In this document: one piece after another, positions 9,234 through 17,978 of the stretch
Position numbering within the stretch: the first letter of the stretch is position 1
Layout of the letters: each line of letters begins with the position of its first letter
Origin: Deltaproteobacteria bacterium
GTDB lineage: Bacteria; Myxococcota_A; UBA9160; UBA6930
Reading direction: 5' to 3'
Assembly (NCBI GenBank): GCA_028817435.1
Contig: JAPPPQ010000049.1
Span: forward strand, 1 to 36,691
DNA length: 36,691 nucleotides
The notes under the pieces: generated by a model
Database searches by the model: none
The model's input: the letters and a program-made list of their open reading frames with translations, nothing else
What the model was told of the DNA's origin: nothing
Translations under genes and position numbers: made by a program

Positions 9234-9431
9234 CTAGCGCGCCATCCGCTTGAGCTTCTTCTGCGCGCGCTTGCGAGCCGCCGCCGCCTTCTTCTTGCGG
9301 CGGACGCTCGGCTTGTCAAAGGATTCGCGGCGGCGCAGCTCGGTGAGAATGCCCGACTTCTCCACCTGCTTCTTGAAGCGCTTGAGCGCCACCTCGAAGG
9401 GCTCGTTGTCCTTCACCTTCACCACGGGCAT
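9234..9431 (-). CDS. rpsU: 30S ribosomal protein S21
   Basis: A 65-residue basic protein. The N-terminus [20 protein letters not shown] and the middle [21 protein letters not shown] are diagnostic of S21. It ends in a Lys/Arg/Ala-rich tail that packs on 16S rRNA near the anti-Shine-Dalgarno end. The ATG at 9431 has AGGAGG at optimal spacing. The frame stays open upstream as far as 9764, but that part is not conserved-looking and lies before the ribosome binding site, so it is excluded. It is the first gene of the rpsU-dnaG-rpoD operon, 26 nt before dnaG. Confidence 0.97.
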   Translation of the reverse strand: MPVVKVKDNEPFEVALKRFKKQVEKSGILTELRRRESFDKPSVRRKKKAAAARKRAQKKLKRMAR

Positions 9432-9555
9432 ACGCCAGGGCCTCCTGTCCCGCCCCACCCGCAAGCCGCCTGGAAAGGGAGCGGCGCCGCCGGGGGCGGC
9501 ACGGGGAGGGCGCAGGGCAAATTGGGGGGGACTCGTGTCATGGGCGCAGCCGCCC

Positions 9556-9584
9556 ACCCTAGCGGAGCGCCACCCCCCAGGCAA
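9556..9584 (-). promoter_or_regulatory. Candidate sigma-70 promoter for the rpsU operon
   Basis: On the minus strand, TTGCCT (9584-9579) and TAGGGT (9561-9556) are separated by 17 nt, in the 169-nt gap between the STAS/HATPase gene and rpsU. It would leave a leader of about 120 nt. The -10 element is a weak match, so this is only a candidate. Confidence 0.35.
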
Positions 9585-9600
9585 CCCCGCCACAGCCGCC

Positions 9601-10866
9601 TCATCCCGTGGCCGCCCGCTTGGAGACGGCCCGATCCACCAGCCCCCGGATGTCCGCATTCGCCCCCTCAATGGCAATTGCGTTGGCAAAGCCCACCGCC
9701 CCGATGCGGACGAAGAGCTTGCCGAAGACCTCATCGGCGAAGCTGCTCGACACAATGTCCACATCCGAGAAATTCAGGCGGATTCGCAGGCCGGGGGCCA
9801 TGGCGAGGAGATTTTCGAGCTTCCTGCGGAAGGGCTCCGCCGCCTGCCGCGAGCCGAAAGACAGCACCTCTTCGCGGACGGTGAGTTCAATTTCTTCGGC
9901 GTCCCCCGATTCGTAGTTGAGTTCAATCGCATCCACGGGTTCGTAGGGGCGATCCTGGAAGCGCAGCGCGCGCTTCAGAATATCGGGAACCGACAGATCA
10001 ATTCCGCCCACCACGAGGGTTCCGTTGCACGGAATTGCCTCTTCGTGCGCATCGGGCTGCTCCGCATCGCTCCAGAGATCAAGCCGCGCGTAGCCGGAGT
10101 GAATGTGGAAATAGCTGCTGGAAACGCGCGAAACCTCAAGGCTCCCGTGGAGCCCGTTCCCCTGGCCATTGCGAATGTCACTGGTCTCGCCCTCACGAAC
10201 GGCCAATTGAAGCGCATTCCTGTCCGAGCGAATCTCGCTGCGGGATTCTCTCATGCTTCTCGGAATTCCGATTCCGGCATCTGCAATGGCATACTCAATG
10301 CGGTTCTGCCTGCCGATACTCGTGAGGCTGGCCAATCCGCCGACTGGCGATTCGGAGTGCCGAATCACGTTATCCATGATCTCGTTGATCACCCAGTGCA
10401 TTGCGGAGAAATCAGTTCTTGAGAAGCCATGGAGCAACCGAAGGATCCCGTCCGTGATTTTCGTGGCTGCGTCGTTTTGCTCAATGGGATCTGTGAATTG
10501 AATCGTGGGAATGTGTGCAGAGATTCCAAATTGGGTCGGCTGGTGGTTTTCCGGATCAATCAGCGAGGCCCAATTGGCATTTTTGAAGAGCTTGGCCCGC
10601 GTGGCATCGCTCGGCAGCAGGAGATCGAACTTCACCCCGTCGTCCCTCCGGTGGCGAAGAATCTGGGCGCAGATCATGAGCATCGGCCCCGTGAAGACTG
10701 CAGTGCACTCCCGAAAATCGAGAACCAGTTCCCGCAGACTCTGATTCGACACCAAATCGTAAATTGCGGCCAGAAATCTCCGCAAATTCTTCAGTTCCAG
10801 AGAGCCGGACAAGACGATCCGGTTCCCGGAAGATGTTATCCACCCGGTGGGACGGTCTGAGGCCAT
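9601..10866 (-). CDS. STAS-like / HATPase / DUF4325-like fusion protein
   Basis: A 421-residue protein with three parts. Residues about 10-110 look like a STAS-type domain ([19 protein letters not shown] ... [19 protein letters not shown]). Residues about 140-265 form a GHKL ATP-binding domain with N box [11 protein letters not shown] (161-171), G1 box DAGIGIP (196-202) and G2 box GQGNGLHG (234-241). Residues about 325-415 match the STAS-like DUF4325 pattern, [18 protein letters not shown] (365-382). There is no dimerisation/phospho-His domain, so it resembles an anti-sigma-type kinase and two partner-type domains in one chain. Base composition is less G+C-rich than its neighbours, suggesting acquisition. 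The ATG at 10866 has AGGAGC upstream and sits 23 nt after hisF. Function is unknown; a phosphorylation or partner-switching role is inferred. Confidence 0.75.
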   Translation of the reverse strand: MASDRPTGWITSSGNRIVLSGSLELKNLRRFLAAIYDLVSNQSLRELVLDFRECTAVFTGPMLMICAQILRHRRDDGVKFDLLLPSDATRAKLFKNANWASLIDPENHQPTQFGISAHIPTIQFTDPIEQNDAATKITDGILRLLHGFSRTDFSAMHWVINEIMDNVIRHSESPVGGLASLTSIGRQNRIEYAIADAGIGIPRSMRESRSEIRSDRNALQLAVREGETSDIRNGQGNGLHGSLEVSRVSSSYFHIHSGYARLDLWSDAEQPDAHEEAIPCNGTLVVGGIDLSVPDILKRALRFQDRPYEPVDAIELNYESGDAEEIELTVREEVLSFGSRQAAEPFRRKLENLLAMAPGLRIRLNFSDVDIVSSSFADEVFGKLFVRIGAVGFANAIAIEGANADIRGLVDRAVSKRAATG

Positions 10867-10889
10867 GAAGAAGCTCCTGATTGCAGATG

Positions 10890-11765
10890 TTAGCGCGGCG
10901 GAAAGGGAGCGGGGGGGCGGACGGGGATGCCGAGCTCCAGAAGGCGGCGTTTGACGGAGGCGACGGTTTGCTCACCGAAGTGGAAGATGGAGGCGGCCAG
11001 GGCGGCCTGGGCGTGGCCGCCCTGCGGGCCTTCGTCGAGGGCGGCGGCCAGGCTCTCGGGTGCGCCGCCGCCGCCGGAGGCGATGACGGGCACGGGCACG
11101 GCGGCGGTGACGCCCCGCAACAGGGGCAGGTCGTAGCCGCTGCGGGTGCCGTCCCGGTCCATGCTGGTGAGCAGGATTTCGCCCGCGCCGAGCTTGGCCA
11201 TGCGCCGCGCCCAGGCGATGGCGTCCAGACCGGTGGGCCGCCGCCCGCCGTGGGTGTGGACCTCCCAGCCCGCTTCCGGTCCGGGCGCTGCGCCGCCCGG
11301 GATTGCGTCGCCGAACTGGCGCTGGCGGGCGGCGGCGCGGGCGCGGAAGGCTTCCCCATCTACAACGCGCCGGGCGTCCACCGCAACCACCAGGTTTGCG
11401 CTGCCGATCTGCATGGCGGCCTCGGCCACCAGGGCGGGGTTTTCGACGGCGGCGGTCATAATGGAGACTTTGTCGGCCCCGGCGTTCAGCAGGTCGCGCA
11501 CATCTTGCAGCGAGCGGACGCCGCCGCCGACGCACACGGGCAAACAGACCGTCTGCGCGGTGCGCGCCACCACATCGAGCATGGTGCGCCGCGCTTCGGA
11601 GCTGGCCGTAATGTCGAGAAAGGTGAGCTCGTCGGCCTCTTGCTCGTCGTAGAGCCGGGCGGCTTCCACCGGATCGCCGGCGTCCACCAGATTCACATAG
11701 CGGACGCCCTTCACCACGCGGCCGCGGTCCACATCGAGGCAGGGGATGATGCGCTTCAGCAGCAC
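10890..11765 (-). CDS. hisF: Imidazole glycerol phosphate synthase cyclase subunit HisF
   Basis: HisF closes the imidazole ring using ammonia from HisH, giving IGP and AICAR. The start is GTG at 11765 (residues [13 protein letters not shown]), which aligns with the usual HisF N-terminus and overlaps the end of hisA by 10 nt. The catalytic aspartates are Asp11 and Asp130 (VVAVDARR). The barrel carries phosphate-binding motifs such as [32 protein letters not shown] and ASIFHFGE. At 291 residues it is longer than the usual 250-260. The extra length is mostly an Ala/Arg/Gly-rich insertion at about 132-164, just after Asp130, plus a proline-rich tail. The function should be intact because all motifs are present. 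The STAS/HATPase gene follows 23 nt downstream. Confidence 0.95.
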   Translation of the reverse strand: MLLKRIIPCLDVDRGRVVKGVRYVNLVDAGDPVEAARLYDEQEADELTFLDITASSEARRTMLDVVARTAQTVCLPVCVGGGVRSLQDVRDLLNAGADKVSIMTAAVENPALVAEAAMQIGSANLVVAVDARRVVDGEAFRARAAARQRQFGDAIPGGAAPGPEAGWEVHTHGGRRPTGLDAIAWARRMAKLGAGEILLTSMDRDGTRSGYDLPLLRGVTAAVPVPVIASGGGGAPESLAAALDEGPQGGHAQAALAASIFHFGEQTVASVKRRLLELGIPVRPPAPFPPR

Positions 11766-12505
11766 GCCGCGGCCTCCAGGGCGCTGCCCAGTTCCATTGC
11801 GCCGTCGTGCAGGGCGCGCCCCACAATCAGCCCGGCAATGCCGGGCCGCCGCGCGGCCGCGCGCACATGGTCCAGGCTGCCCACGCCGCCCGATGCAATT
11901 ACCGGAATGCTGAGCGCAGCGGCCAGCGCGGCGCTGGCTTCCAGGTTGGGGCCGCTGCCCATGCCGTCCCGGGCAATATCGGTGTGAATAAGGGCGGCCA
12001 CGCCGGCGTCTTGAAAGCGCCGGGCGAGATCGAGGGCGCTGCAATCGCTGCTTTCGAGCCAGCCCTGCACGGCGACGCGGCCGCCGCGGGCATCTACCCC
12101 GACGCCGATGCGGCCGGGGTGGCGGCGCGCGGCTTCGCGCACCAGCTCGGGATTGCGCAGCGCCGCGGTGCCGAGAATCGCGCGCTCTACGCCGAGCTCC
12201 AGCCACTCTTCCACACTTGCCAGGCTGCGCAGCCCGCCGCCGAGTTGCAGCGCAATGTTCCGCGATTGCAGCGCCGCCAAAATGGCGCGCAGCGCTGCGC
12301 GATTGCCGGGGGCGGGCGCGCCCGTGCGCGCGCCGTCCAAATCCACCACATGCAGCCGCCGCAGTCCGGGCGCGGCGGCGAAGCGCGCGGCTACTGCCGC
12401 CGGATCTTCGCCGTAGCGGGTCACTTCGTCATAGCGCCCCTGCGCCAGGCGCACGCAGCGGCCCCCGAGCAGGTCAATGGCCGGGATGAGTTGGAAATTG
12501 GACAT
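11756..12505 (-). CDS. hisA: ProFAR isomerase HisA
   Basis: A 249-residue (beta/alpha)8 barrel that isomerises ProFAR to PRFAR, the fourth step of histidine synthesis. The N-terminal [15 protein letters not shown] holds the catalytic Asp11, and GVGVDARGG holds the second Asp (138). The half-barrel phosphate sites LQLGGGLRS and VIASGGVGS are clear. The protein has the usual length. The ATG at 12505 lies 4 nt after the stop of the lipoprotein gene, and the 3' end overlaps hisF by 10 nt, so the three are translationally linked. Confidence 0.97.
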   Translation of the reverse strand: MSNFQLIPAIDLLGGRCVRLAQGRYDEVTRYGEDPAAVAARFAAAPGLRRLHVVDLDGARTGAPAPGNRAALRAILAALQSRNIALQLGGGLRSLASVEEWLELGVERAILGTAALRNPELVREAARRHPGRIGVGVDARGGRVAVQGWLESSDCSALDLARRFQDAGVAALIHTDIARDGMGSGPNLEASAALAAALSIPVIASGGVGSLDHVRAAARRPGIAGLIVGRALHDGAMELGSALEAAACC

Positions 12506-12509
12506 CGGC

Positions 12510-13292
12510 TCAATGCAGCGGGATGCGCCGGGCGACTTCGCCTGCGCCCCAGCGCGCCAGTTCCGGGGCGCTGAGCCAGCGCGTGCCGCCGCCGGGGTAG
12601 CGGGAGGTCACCAGCAGGTTCTCGCCCAGCGGCTGCTGGCGGTGATCGAAATAGCCGGACCACAGGCGCTCGCCGCTGGGCGCGCTGCGCAGCAGCACCT
12701 CGAAGCCTACGGCGGCGGCGTGCATGGCGCCTGCTCCGGTGCCCTCGCGCTCTTCCCAGCGCGTGAGCACGCCGAACAGGACGGCGTCTGCGCCGAACTC
12801 TGCGGCCAGCTGTTGTGCCACCTCCCGCGGCGGGCGGGGGCCGCGTCCGGATGTGGCTTTCGGTGTGCGGGGGGGGGATCTGGTTTTGTGGCTTGGGGGG
12901 GAGGGACGGGGGGGGAGGGTGGTTTTGGGGCTCCGCGACACATCCGGACGCGGCCCCCGCCCGCCGCTCGCATGGGAGGCGGGCGGGGCGAGCGGAGCGG
13001 AGGGGGGGGCGGCGGGGGGGGCGAAGAAGTGGGCGACATCGCTGGGGGCTACTACTTGCACGCCGCGCCGGGTCAGGGCCTCGGCCAATTGGTGCGCGAC
13101 GATTTGTGCTGCCACGGCGGCTTCGTCTTCCGGGAGATTCAGGCGCTCTGCAATCTGCAGGGGGAGCACGGCGACATGCTGCGAGACGCTTCCGGTGCGG
13201 TGCGATTGGGTCTTCACCGGGTTTTGGCAGCTGAGGCAGGCCAGGAGCGCCAGCGCGGCGGCGGTCTGAATCGCGTGGCGCGGGGTCAGCAT
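12510..13292 (-). CDS. Predicted outer-membrane lipoprotein inside the his operon
   Basis: A 260-residue protein. The N-terminus MLTPRHAIQTAAALALLAC is a lipoprotein signal with Cys19 as the likely lipidated residue (Cys22 is a second candidate). The mature part opens HVAVLPLQIAERLNLPEDEA and continues QIVAHQLAEALTRRGVQVVAP and LAAEFGADAVLFGVLTRW. This is the layout of TolB-N/CsgG/LpoB-like periplasmic lipoproteins, but a family could not be named with certainty. The middle (about 109-155) is a Pro/Ser/Arg-rich stretch encoded by a perfect palindromic insert. The ATG at 13292 overlaps the hisH stop by 7 nt, and hisA begins 4 nt after its end. It has no obvious role in histidine synthesis; co-transcription may be incidental. 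Confidence 0.75.
   Translation of the reverse strand: MLTPRHAIQTAAALALLACLSCQNPVKTQSHRTGSVSQHVAVLPLQIAERLNLPEDEAAVAAQIVAHQLAEALTRRGVQVVAPSDVAHFFAPPAAPPSAPLAPPASHASGGRGPRPDVSRSPKTTLPPRPSPPSHKTRSPPRTPKATSGRGPRPPREVAQQLAAEFGADAVLFGVLTRWEEREGTGAGAMHAAAVGFEVLLRSAPSGERLWSGYFDHRQQPLGENLLVTSRYPGGGTRWLSAPELARWGAGEVARRIPLH
12827..12967. repeat. 141-bp palindromic element inserted in frame in the lipoprotein gene
   Basis: A perfect 29-bp inverted repeat (12827-12855 and 12939-12967) flanks an 83-bp G-rich loop. The left arm ends ccgcgtccggatgtg and the right arm is its exact reverse complement. The whole unit is 141 bp, or 47 codons, and keeps the host reading frame open. It encodes a basic, proline-rich linker between ...ASH and REVAQQL. 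Just outside the arms, cctccc on the left is matched by gggagg on the right. Nothing in the loop resembles a gene. It resembles in spirit the protein-embedded palindromic elements of Rickettsia. No second copy was seen in this window. Confidence 0.8.
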
Positions 13293-13930
13293 GCGCGGAG
13301 CCAGGCGAGAAAGGCTTCGAGCAGGCGGCGGCCGGCGCGCTGGCTCTTCTCGGGGTGAAATTGCACGGCGAAGGCGTTGTCCCAGGCTACGGCGGCGGCG
13401 AAGGGGGCGCCGTAATTGCAGCTTCCGGCCAAGTGCGCGGCGTTGGCGGGCTCGGCGCGGTGGGCGTGCACGAAGTAGTAGTGATCTTGCTGCGGCAGCG
13501 ACTTCACCAAGGGGTGTGCGCTGCGCCAGGTTACCTGGTTCCAGCCGATGTGGGGGACGCGTAGCAGTGCGCCTTCCGGGGTGCGCTGGGGGAAACGGCG
13601 GACGCGCCCGGGCAGCAGGCCCAGCCCCGCCGCGCGGCCGTGCTCGTCGCCCTCTTGAAACAGCAGCTCCAGGCCGAGGCAAATGCCGAGATAGGGGCGC
13701 CCCTGCGCGATGCTTTCGCACAGCGCTGCGCCGAGTCCGGTTTCGGCCAGGTGCGCGGCGGCGGCGGCGAAGGCCCCCACGCCGGGGAGCAGCGTGGCAT
13801 CGGCGCTGCGCAGCGACTCGGCGCGCTCTGCCACGCAGGGCTTTGCGCCCGCGCGCTCCAGCGCCCGCAACACGCTGTGCAAATTGCCGGCGCCGGTATC
13901 GAGCACCGCAATGCGGGGGGCAGATTGCAT
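13286..13930 (-). CDS. hisH: Imidazole glycerol phosphate synthase glutaminase subunit HisH
   Basis: A 214-residue class I glutamine amidotransferase that supplies ammonia to HisF. The nucleophile is Cys84 in PYLGICLGLELLF, with His192 and Glu194 (VQFHPEKS) completing the triad. The N-terminal VLDTGAGNLHSV and LLPGVGAF motifs are typical. The ATG at 13930 directly abuts the hisB stop, and the 3' end overlaps the lipoprotein start by 7 nt. In most operons hisA follows directly; here the lipoprotein gene separates them. Confidence 0.97.
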   Translation of the reverse strand: MQSAPRIAVLDTGAGNLHSVLRALERAGAKPCVAERAESLRSADATLLPGVGAFAAAAAHLAETGLGAALCESIAQGRPYLGICLGLELLFQEGDEHGRAAGLGLLPGRVRRFPQRTPEGALLRVPHIGWNQVTWRSAHPLVKSLPQQDHYYFVHAHRAEPANAAHLAGSCNYGAPFAAAVAWDNAFAVQFHPEKSQRAGRRLLEAFLAWLRAC

Positions 13931-14536
13931 CTACAACACGCCCTTCACGCTGGCGACGCCGCGCTGCCGGGGGTCGAGTTCCAATGCCTGGCGCAGCGCG
14001 CGGCCCAAGCCCTTGAAGATGGCCTCCACCGCGTGGTGGGGGCTCTGTCCGTAGGCGAGATTCACATGGAGATCGAGGCCGCCGTTCTGCGCCAGTGCGT
14101 AGAGAAAGTCTTCCACCAGCGAGGTATCGAAATTGCCGACGCGGGGGTTGGCGAGCTGCACGCGGTAGACCAGAAAGGCGCGGTTGGAGACATCCACCGC
14201 CACTTCGGCCCTGGCATCGGCCATGGGCAAAATTTGCGCGCCGTAGCGGCGAATGCCCGCGGCGTCGCCCCGCGCCTGGCGCAGCGCCTGGCCCAGCACA
14301 ATGCCCACATCCTCGACGGTGTGGTGCAGGTCCACGGCCAGATCGCCTTCGGCGTGCAGCTGCAAATTGAAGAGCCCGTGGCGGGTGAAAGACTCGAGCA
14401 TATGGTTGAAGAAGGGAATGCCCGTCTCAATCTGGTATTCGCCCGAGCCGTCCAGGGCGAGCTGGAGCTCGATGCGGGTCTCTTGGGTGTTGCGGCGGAT
14501 GGTGGCGCTGCGCGCGCCTTCGCCCGATTCTCCCAT
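13931..14536 (-). CDS. hisB: Imidazoleglycerol-phosphate dehydratase HisB (monofunctional)
   Basis: A 201-residue IGPD that dehydrates IGP to imidazole acetol phosphate. The manganese-binding histidine motifs are present: FFNHMLESFTRHGLF, DLHHTVEDVGI and SPHHAVEAIFKG. There is no histidinol-phosphatase domain, unlike the bifunctional enterobacterial enzyme. The ATG at 14536 begins MGESGEGARSATIRRNTQET, which fits the family N-terminus, and lies 1 nt after the hisD stop. A longer upstream frame exists but overlaps hisD and is not conserved-looking. Confidence 0.96.
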   Translation of the reverse strand: MGESGEGARSATIRRNTQETRIELQLALDGSGEYQIETGIPFFNHMLESFTRHGLFNLQLHAEGDLAVDLHHTVEDVGIVLGQALRQARGDAAGIRRYGAQILPMADARAEVAVDVSNRAFLVYRVQLANPRVGNFDTSLVEDFLYALAQNGGLDLHVNLAYGQSPHHAVEAIFKGLGRALRQALELDPRQRGVASVKGVL

Positions 14537-14537
14537 T

Positions 14538-15914
14538 TCAATTCTCCTCCTGCGCCGAAAGGCGCTGCGCCACGCTGGCGCCGTGGGCGGGGAAGCCCTC
14601 CAGTTCGGCCAGTTGCATGACGCAATCGCCCAGCGCGCGCAGCGCTTTCGCCTCGAAGTGCACAAAGGCGCTGCGCTTCAGAAAGTCCTCCGCGCCGAGG
14701 GGCGAAAAGAAGCGCGCCGTTCCGCCCGTGGGCAACACATGGTTCGGCCCGGCCAGGTAATCGCCCACCGCCACGGGAGTATAGTGACCGAGGAAAACCG
14801 TGCCGGCATTGGCAATTTGCGCCAGCGCGGCCTCGGGATTGGCCACGGCCAGCACCAGGTGCTCGGGGGCGTAGCGGTCGGCCAGCGAAAGAGAGTGCGC
14901 CAGATCGCGGGTCACAAAGGCCGCGCCGGATTGCGCCAGCGCGGCCCGCGCAATTTCTGCGCGCGCACAGGCCGCCAGTTGCGGGCGCAGCGCCGCGTTT
15001 ACCTGTGCGGGCAGCGACTCGGCGTGTGTGAGCAGCAGCGCGCTTGCGCCTTCCTCGTGCTCGGCCTGCGAGAGCAGATCGGCCGCCACCCAGGCCGCCC
15101 GCGCCGTTTCGTCGGCCACCACCAGCACCTCGGTGGGGCCGGCCTCGCTGTCAATATCCACCGCGCCGAAGACCAGGCGCTTGGCCGCCTGCACATAGGC
15201 GTTGCCGGGGCCGACAATTTTGTCCACCGCGGGCACCGGGCCTGCGCCGTAGGCCAGCGCCGCCACGGCCTGCGCGCCGCCCATGCGAAAGACGCGGTGC
15301 ACTCCCGCAATGCGCGCGGCCAGCAGCACTTCGTCGCGCAGGCTGCCATCCGCCGCGGGGGGCGTGGCCATGCAAATTTGCGGGACGCCGGCCACCGCGG
15401 CGGGCAGCGCGTTCATCAGCGCGGTGGAGGGATAGCTGGCCTTGCCGCCGGGGACATAGACGCCGGCGCGGTGCAGCGGCCGCACCCGCTGCCCCAAATC
15501 TGCACCCAGGGGATCGCGCATGCGCCAACCGCGCGGCAGGCGCTGCTGGTGAAAGTGGCGCACGCGGGCGGCGGCGGTTTCGAGGGCGCGGCGGCGCGGC
15601 GGCGGCACGCGCTCACAGGCGGCGCGCCACTCGTCCGCGCCCACCTCCAGTTCGGCGGGGCGCGCGCCGTCCAGGCGCTGCGTCCAATCCAGCACCGCGG
15701 CCGCGCCGCGCGCGCGGACATCCGCGACGATGCGCTGCGCCGCTTCGGCTGCCTCTCCGTCCCGGGCTTCGCCGCGCCGCCGCAGCGATTCGAAGCCGGA
15801 ATCGAAATTTGCCGCGCCGCGGGCGAAGACGCGCAGCGGTCCCGCTTCGCGCGGCGCGTTCGGCACGCCCGATGCACCCGGCGCGTTCGGCGGTGCGCTC
15901 GCGCGTTGTGTCAC
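14538..15914 (-). CDS. hisD: Histidinol dehydrogenase HisD
   Basis: A 458-residue zinc enzyme that oxidises L-histidinol to histidine in two NAD-linked steps. Landmarks are RAGVYVPGGKASYPSTALMN, the PAVDKIVGPGNAYVQAAKR segment, the zinc-binding QAEHEEGA, the catalytic Glu-His pair in DRYAPEHL, and GPNHVLPTGGTARF. The first 25 residues are a non-conserved Ala/Pro-rich extension. The start is GTG at 15914, overlapping the prmC stop by 4 nt (GTGA). hisG, hisC and hisIE are not in the window. Confidence 0.97.
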   Translation of the reverse strand: MTQRASAPPNAPGASGVPNAPREAGPLRVFARGAANFDSGFESLRRRGEARDGEAAEAAQRIVADVRARGAAAVLDWTQRLDGARPAELEVGADEWRAACERVPPPRRRALETAAARVRHFHQQRLPRGWRMRDPLGADLGQRVRPLHRAGVYVPGGKASYPSTALMNALPAAVAGVPQICMATPPAADGSLRDEVLLAARIAGVHRVFRMGGAQAVAALAYGAGPVPAVDKIVGPGNAYVQAAKRLVFGAVDIDSEAGPTEVLVVADETARAAWVAADLLSQAEHEEGASALLLTHAESLPAQVNAALRPQLAACARAEIARAALAQSGAAFVTRDLAHSLSLADRYAPEHLVLAVANPEAALAQIANAGTVFLGHYTPVAVGDYLAGPNHVLPTGGTARFFSPLGAEDFLKRSAFVHFEAKALRALGDCVMQLAELEGFPAHGASVAQRLSAQEEN

Positions 15915-16806
15915 GCTTCGCCCTCCTTCGCGCCAAGGCGGTTTGCGCCAAGGCGCGCCAGCACGGCGCGCTCGTTTCCGCCCAGGTCGCGCCGCGTTTC
16001 AATTTCCGCAAAGCCCGCCTGCGCCAGCCATTCTCTCACGGCCGCCGCCTGCGCGGGGGCGATTTCCAGCGCCAGCAATCCGCCGGCTTCCAGCACGCCG
16101 GGCGCGGCGGCGATGATGCCGCGCAGCGCTTCGCCGCCGTCCTCGCCGGCAAAGAGCGCCAGCTCGGGTTCGTGGGCGAGCTCCGGCGCGAGATTGCCGG
16201 CTTCGGCGCGGGAGAGATAGGGCGGATTCGACACCACGGCGTCGAAGCGCTCGCCGGCCACCGGCGCAAAACCGCAACCGGCGAGCAGCCGCAAGCGCCC
16301 GTTCAGGCCGAGGCGTTCGGCGTTCTGTTCCGCCACGGCCAGCGCGGCGGGGCACACATCGCTGGCGGTGAGCTGCGCGCGGGGGCGCTCGGTGGCCAGC
16401 GCCAATGCAATGGCGCCGCTGCCGGTGCCGAGATCCAAAATGCGCGGCGCGGCTTCGGCGTCGGCAAACTGCGCCAGCACGGCCTCTACCAGAGTTTCGG
16501 TATCGGGGCGCGGGATCAGCACATCGGGGGTAATGCGCAGCGGCAGCGACCAGAACTCGCGCTCTCCGGTGAGCTGCGCCGTGGGCACGCGCTGCTCGGC
16601 GCGGCGCTGCACCAGCGCGCGAAAGCGCGCGCGCTCTGCTGCGGTAACGGGCTTTTCGAAATCCAGGTAAAGGCGCAGGCGCTCGGTCTGCAGCGCAAAG
16701 GCCAGCAGCAACTCGGCGTCGAGGCGCGGCGCTTCCATGCCCTTCGATTCGAAATAGGGCGCCGTCCAGCGCAGCAGCGCGCCCACGGTCCAGGTCTTTC
16801 CCGCGC

Positions 16807-16810
<4 letters not shown>
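15911..16810 (-). CDS. prmC: Release factor glutamine methyltransferase PrmC
   Basis: A 299-residue SAM-dependent methylase that methylates the glutamine of the GGQ motif in release factors. It has an N-terminal helical domain (about 1-95), the motif [12 protein letters not shown] motif I DLGTGSG (126-132) and the substrate motif NPPY (195-198). It starts with GTG at 16810, overlapping its own substrate gene prfA by 4 nt. The prfA-prmC pair is conserved in many bacteria, and here the his operon follows by another 4-nt overlap. Confidence 0.96.
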
Positions 16811-17892
<1,082 letters not shown>

Positions 17893-17978
17893 AACCGCCA
17901 AAGCCTAGCAACTGCCAAACGCCCCCGGCCCAGGCAGCACTACGGCCGGGCGCTCTGCGGGGGGCCATTCCGGCGTTC

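Noticed and set aside
9432-9764. N-terminal extension of the rpsU frame
   Set aside because: The extension lies upstream of a perfect AGGAGG and the canonical S21 start, and overlaps the STAS/HATPase gene.
12827-12967. Palindrome as a Rho-independent terminator
   Set aside because: It lies inside an open reading frame, has an 83-nt loop and no T tract, and genes continue directly downstream.
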